The notes under the pieces: model-generated | Database searches by the model: none | What the model was told of the DNA's origin: nothing | The model's input: only the letters and a program-made list of their open reading frames with translations | In this document: piece by piece, positions 12,939-16,004 of the stretch | Layout: every line of letters starts with the position of its first letter | Numbering within the stretch: position 1 is the first letter of the stretch | Origin: Oscillospiraceae bacterium | GTDB taxonomy: Bacteria; Bacillota; Clostridia; Oscillospirales; JAKOTC01 | DNA length: 16,004 bases | NCBI GenBank assembly: GCA_035353335.1 | Contig: DAOPZJ010000028.1 | Location: 1-16,004, forward strand | Direction of reading: 5' to 3' | Translations under genes and position numbers: made by a program

Positions 12939-14285
12939 ATGTCGGTCGTCGACATCGTCATCGTGCTGATTGTCATTCTCAGTGTGATCATTGGGTTTAA
13001 ACGCGGCTTTGTCAAGACCTTGGTCGGCCTTGTCAGTCTGGTGCTGGCTTTTGTCATCGCCTATACGTTTTCGCCGCCGATTTCCGAAAAGCTGTACGAC
13101 GGCTACCTCGAAAAGAAATTGTCCGCTGCGCTGGGGTTTGACCTCGGCGGAGAAGAAGCCGAGACCGCAGTATCCGAAACGGCAGGTTCACAGACCAGCA
13201 GGTTATTGTTTTTGGGCGGAACGACTGTTTTCGTTGCGCCGAGACTCGCCTCGACGTTCGACATCAATAAACTCAAGAATGTTGAGGGGATCATCGCGAA
13301 ACTCGATCCCGGCCTCGTCGCAAAAATGAACCCGGACGAGATGCAGAGACTCGTCAACTTCCTGTGTTCCACGGCCTGCGCCAATAAGTCGATTTCGTCC
13401 TGCGTGAGCGCATATAATAAAAAGTATGGTACGTCGATCGACCCCACACCGATTTTAAAAGCCGCAGGCGTGAGCGGAAGCGCCAAAATCCCGGCGGCGA
13501 TCAGCATGCTGGGCGTGAAAGTGGACGTCAAAAATCCGATTCTGAACGTACAGAAAAAGAATGAGGCCGCCGCCGTGGCTGCAAAAGCAGCATCCTCCAA
13601 GGCGTCTTCCAAATCATCGTCAAAAGCTTCGTCAAAGTCATCCGGGACTTCAAACGTCTCTTCGGGTTCGAGGAGCAGTTCATCAAAGACGTCAAAGGCC
13701 TCAAAGGCCTCAGCCGCTTCCCCATCGGCGCCGTCAAAAATCACCTCGCCGCCCACCGCGACGGAAGTCACTTCCGCAAGCGATGTGATCACCGACACGG
13801 TCAACGGCTACACCCAGGATCTGCTCGCGACCGCGAGACAGGCCGCGCGCACCATCGCGGTCAAACTGGTCAGCTGCCTGGTTTTTGTCGTGATGTTTCT
13901 CTTGATTCGACTGATTTTGATGTTGTTTGCCAGACTGTTAAGCGGTATAATAGATAAGATACCGATCGTCAGCGGCGTCAACAAGCTGCTCGGCGGTATA
14001 CTCGGCATTGCGGGCGGGCTGATTGTCTCGGCGGTGCTTGTCGTCGGGTTTGTCAGTGTCTCACCGTTGATCACAAACGATAAATACGTTCGGGCGGTCG
14101 ACAATTCGCTCGCCTGCAGAACGGCGGCAAAGCTGATTTACGGGGACGGCAGCGGCGACGATACCGTGACGGTCGGCAATTCGGGCTCACAAGAGGAATC
14201 TTTCAATGAAGACGATTTCGATTTCAATGAGGAGGATTTCGACTTCACCGAAGAAAGCGTTGAATCCGGCGTATCCGCGGGCTGA
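12939..14285 (+). CDS. CvpA family membrane protein with long Ser/Ala/Lys-rich insert
   Basis: A 448-residue protein from ATG 12939 with AGAGGTGG upstream. The N-terminus (residues 1-46) matches CvpA/colicin V production family proteins: a hydrophobic helix, IGFKRGFVKTLVGLVSLVLAF, then a second helix. Two more transmembrane segments lie at about 308-330 and 352-374, followed by the family-like PLI and a conserved Asn-Ser-Leu region. Between the two membrane pairs is an unusually long loop: a mixed region (50-205), then a low-complexity stretch (210-267) of mostly Ser, Ala and Lys. The tail (about 420-442) is highly acidic with two related DDFDF/EDFDF units. Typical CvpA proteins are near 160-230 residues, so this is about twice as long. 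The role is unknown; CvpA proteins are tied to envelope stress and secretion. Confidence 0.82.
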   Translation: MSVVDIVIVLIVILSVIIGFKRGFVKTLVGLVSLVLAFVIAYTFSPPISEKLYDGYLEKKLSAALGFDLGGEEAETAVSETAGSQTSRLLFLGGTTVFVAPRLASTFDINKLKNVEGIIAKLDPGLVAKMNPDEMQRLVNFLCSTACANKSISSCVSAYNKKYGTSIDPTPILKAAGVSGSAKIPAAISMLGVKVDVKNPILNVQKKNEAAAVAAKAASSKASSKSSSKASSKSSGTSNVSSGSRSSSSKTSKASKASAASPSAPSKITSPPTATEVTSASDVITDTVNGYTQDLLATARQAARTIAVKLVSCLVFVVMFLLIRLILMLFARLLSGIIDKIPIVSGVNKLLGGILGIAGGLIVSAVLVVGFVSVSPLITNDKYVRAVDNSLACRTAAKLIYGDGSGDDTVTVGNSGSQEESFNEDDFDFNEEDFDFTEESVESGVSAG

Positions 14286-14291
14286 AAGGGG
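14284..14291 (+). promoter_or_regulatory. Ribosome binding site setting the pgsA TTG start
   Basis: GAAAGGGG (14284-14291) overlaps the cvpA TGA stop and lies 7 nt before TTG 14299. Upstream in-frame ATGs lie inside cvpA and lack such a site. Confidence 0.65.
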
Positions 14292-14298
14292 AACGGCG

Positions 14299-14871
14299 TT
14301 GACCATACCAAACATACTTTCCATCTTCAGAATCGTCCTGATTCCGATCTATGCCTGGTTTTATTTTTCCGATTATAAAAGCGGCGCTTTGATCGCGGGC
14401 ATCGTATTGACCGTCTCGGGCCTGACCGATCTGTTTGACGGCGCGATCGCGCGGAAATTCAACCAGATCAGCGAACTCGGCAAAGTGCTCGACCCGATCG
14501 CCGACAAACTGACTCAGGTGGCCGTGTTTATCTGCCTGTTCTTTAAATTTCCGTATCTGCTTCCCCTGTTTTGCTTTATTGTCTATAAAGAGATTCTCAT
14601 GCTGTCGGGGGGGCTTGTGGTCCTGAAGAAGGGTTTTGTGGTAACCGCAAAATGGTGGGGAAAAACCACGACGTTTTTGATTTACTGCGCGGTGGCGGCG
14701 TTCACGTTTTTCCCCGGTCTGCCGAGAGCCGCGATTCTCGCGATATCCGCTCTGCTGCTTGCGATGCTGGCGTTTTCGATGTGGGGTTATTCAGAGATCC
14801 TGGTCGGCGTGTTCGCGAAGTCCGCGCTGACCGGCAGAGCATTAAAAGACATCGCTCAGGAAACCTATTGA
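14299..14871 (+). CDS. pgsA: CDP-diacylglycerol-glycerol-3-phosphate 3-phosphatidyltransferase
   Basis: Makes phosphatidylglycerophosphate from CDP-diacylglycerol and glycerol-3-phosphate in the membrane, the first committed step to phosphatidylglycerol and cardiolipin. It has 190 residues from TTG 14299, which gives the typical N-terminus TIPNILSIFRIVLIPIYAW. The full CDP-alcohol phosphotransferase motif is present: Asp44, Asp47-Gly48, Ala51-Arg52, Gly61, Asp65 and Asp69 (DLFDGAIAR ... GKVLDPIAD). Four to five hydrophobic helices follow. An in-frame extension back to ATG 14206 would overlap cvpA by 80 bp and read as non-membrane, Ser/Arg-rich sequence, so it is rejected. The head-group specificity is inferred from closeness to PgsA; a related synthase cannot be wholly excluded. 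Confidence 0.93.
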   Translation: MTIPNILSIFRIVLIPIYAWFYFSDYKSGALIAGIVLTVSGLTDLFDGAIARKFNQISELGKVLDPIADKLTQVAVFICLFFKFPYLLPLFCFIVYKEILMLSGGLVVLKKGFVVTAKWWGKTTTFLIYCAVAAFTFFPGLPRAAILAISALLLAMLAFSMWGYSEILVGVFAKSALTGRALKDIAQETY

Positions 14872-14886
14872 TGAAAGGATTCATTC

Positions 14887-16004
14887 ATGCTTTGCAGCAG
14901 ATGTAAGAAAAGACCCGCCGTTGTTTTCATCAGCAAAATCGAGGGCGAGAAAAAGACCAACGAGGGCCTTTGTTTGGTTTGCGCCAAAGAACTCGGCATC
15001 CCGCAGGTCAACGATATTATCAGCAAAATGGGCATTTCCGATGACGACCTCGAGGAGATGTCCGAGCAGCTCGGCGAGATGATGGGCCCGCAGGAAGATG
15101 AGTCCGCAGACGGCGCGTCTCCGGGCGGTTCGGCGACGTTTCCCTCGTTTTTGCGCGGAATGATGAGCAAAAACCCCGAGCCGGGAAAACAGCAGGAACC
15201 CAAAACCGGTGCGGCGAAGGCACAGCCGAAAGACCCGCAGCAGGAGCAAAACGCAAAACGGAAGTTTTTGAACAGCTACTGCACGAATTTCACCAAACAG
15301 GCGCGCGACGGCGGGTTCGACCGGATCATCGGCCGTGACCGCGAGATCGGGCGCATGATCCAGATCCTATCCCGCCGCACCAAGAACAACCCCTGTCTGA
15401 TCGGCGAACCCGGCGTGGGCAAAACCGCGATCGTCGAGGGGCTTGCGCAGCGCATCATCGCGGGTGATGTGCCGTTCGTGCTCCGCCAAAAAGACGTTTA
15501 TCTGCTTGATCTGACCGCGCTGGTGGCCGGAACGCAATTCCGCGGCCAGTTTGAGGCGCGGGTGAAAGCACTGCTCGATGAAGTCAAAGCCGACGGCAAC
15601 ATCATCCTGTTCATTGACGAGGTGCATAACCTCGCGGGCGCGGGCGACACCGCCGACGGCGCGATGAACGCCGCCAACCTGATGAAACCTGCGCTCTCGC
15701 GCGGTGAGATTCAGGTCATCGGCGCGACCACCTTCAAGGAATATCGCAAGCACATCGAAAAGGACGCTGCTCTTGAGCGGCGTTTCCAGCCGGTCGTGAT
15801 CGACGAGCCTTCGGTCGACGAGACGGTGAACGTGCTGTCGGGTTTAAAGAGTTATTACGAAAAATTTCACGGCGTCTCGGTGGACGAATCGCTGATCAGA
15901 ACCGCCGTCGAGCTGTCGGAACGTTATATCAACGACCGGTTTTTGCCGGATAAAGCCATCGACCTGCTCGATGAGGCCGCCGCCTGCGCGTCGCTGCGCG
16001 ACCC
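14887..16004 (+). CDS. ClpE-like AAA+ ATPase, Clp protease ATP-binding subunit (partial, 3' end beyond window)
   Basis: ATG 14887 follows GAAAGGATTC and the frame stays open to the right edge (372 codons visible). The N-terminus is a zinc finger of four cysteines, Cys3-x2-Cys6 and Cys29-x2-Cys32, as in ClpE. Then comes a Gly/Pro/Gln-rich linker (about 72-120) and the first AAA+ domain: IIGRDREIGRMIQILSRRTKNNP, Walker A GEPGVGKT (173-180), Walker B FIDEVH (Asp244, Glu245), and GATTFKEYRKHIEKDAALERRFQ. The second AAA+ domain is outside the window. The double Clp-N repeat of ClpC is absent, so ClpE-like is the better name. Such proteins unfold substrates for ClpP. It begins 15 nt after the pgsA stop. 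Confidence 0.93.
   Translation, partial: MLCSRCKKRPAVVFISKIEGEKKTNEGLCLVCAKELGIPQVNDIISKMGISDDDLEEMSEQLGEMMGPQEDESADGASPGGSATFPSFLRGMMSKNPEPGKQQEPKTGAAKAQPKDPQQEQNAKRKFLNSYCTNFTKQARDGGFDRIIGRDREIGRMIQILSRRTKNNPCLIGEPGVGKTAIVEGLAQRIIAGDVPFVLRQKDVYLLDLTALVAGTQFRGQFEARVKALLDEVKADGNIILFIDEVHNLAGAGDTADGAMNAANLMKPALSRGEIQVIGATTFKEYRKHIEKDAALERRFQPVVIDEPSVDETVNVLSGLKSYYEKFHGVSVDESLIRTAVELSERYINDRFLPDKAIDLLDEAAACASLRD

Noticed and set aside
13103..13804. 233-codon minus-strand frame, rich in Glu, Asp and Phe
   Set aside because: It is the reverse reading of the cvpA Ser/Ala/Lys-rich repeat, where codon bias keeps the opposite frame open.
14206..14298. Upstream extension of pgsA from ATG 14206
   Set aside because: It overlaps the end of cvpA by 80 bp, has no ribosome binding site, and adds a Ser/Arg-rich stretch absent from PgsA proteins; TTG 14299 has a well-placed site.

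Overview
The window looks like chromosomal DNA from a Gram-positive member of the Clostridia, most like the Oscillospirales/Ruminococcaceae. The case rests on gene content: an energy-coupling-factor (ECF) AAT module next to truA, a DUF5711-like membrane protein, a CvpA protein with a long low-complexity insert, a Clp ATPase with an N-terminal zinc finger, and strong AAAGGAGG-type ribosome binding sites. It also shows lipobox lipoproteins and sigma-A-like promoters with extended -10 boxes. No species can be named from the sequence alone. No tRNA, rRNA, CRISPR array, transposase or phage gene was seen.

Left part (1-3302). Two tandem minus-strand genes encode paralogous lipoproteins of the extracellular sugar/solute-binding type. 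One is complete (1434-2981); the other (1-1235) runs off the left edge. They are separated by about 200 bp that is almost entirely repeat-like: a 7-bp-period array, two 28-bp direct repeats and three inverted repeats. A 321-bp divergent intergenic region follows, with a nested inverted repeat and a very good plus-strand promoter.

Middle part (3303-12822). A tight plus-strand gene train runs: M3-family oligopeptidase, ruvC, ruvA, ruvB, COG1092-like SAM methyltransferase, ecfA1, ecfA2, ecfT, truA, DUF5711-like protein. Several junctions are 4-bp ATGA overlaps or abut directly (M3/ruvC, ruvB/methyltransferase, methyltransferase/ecfA1, ecfT/truA), which suggests translational coupling. The gapped junctions share another layout: an inverted repeat at or just after the stop codon, then a recurring CTRCGARAGGANGG sequence 8-10 nt before the next start. 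RuvABC processes Holliday junctions. EcfA1-EcfA2-EcfT is the shared energizing module for vitamin/micronutrient uptake, but no substrate-binding S component lies here. TruA makes pseudouridines 38-40 in tRNA.

Right part (12823-16004). A second likely transcription unit starts at a candidate promoter near 12838-12864. It contains the CvpA-family protein, a phosphatidylglycerophosphate synthase (pgsA, TTG start) and the first 372 codons of a ClpE-like AAA+ ATPase that runs off the right edge.

Most of the window is well-known housekeeping machinery, and I did not find a clearly new multi-gene system. The parts most worth a second look are the composite repeat between the lipoprotein genes, the structured junctions of the ruv/ecf operon (above all the 112-bp ecfA1-ecfA2 gap), a candidate internal promoter inside the methyltransferase gene that would uncouple ecf-truA from ruv, and the unusual CvpA and DUF5711-like proteins.
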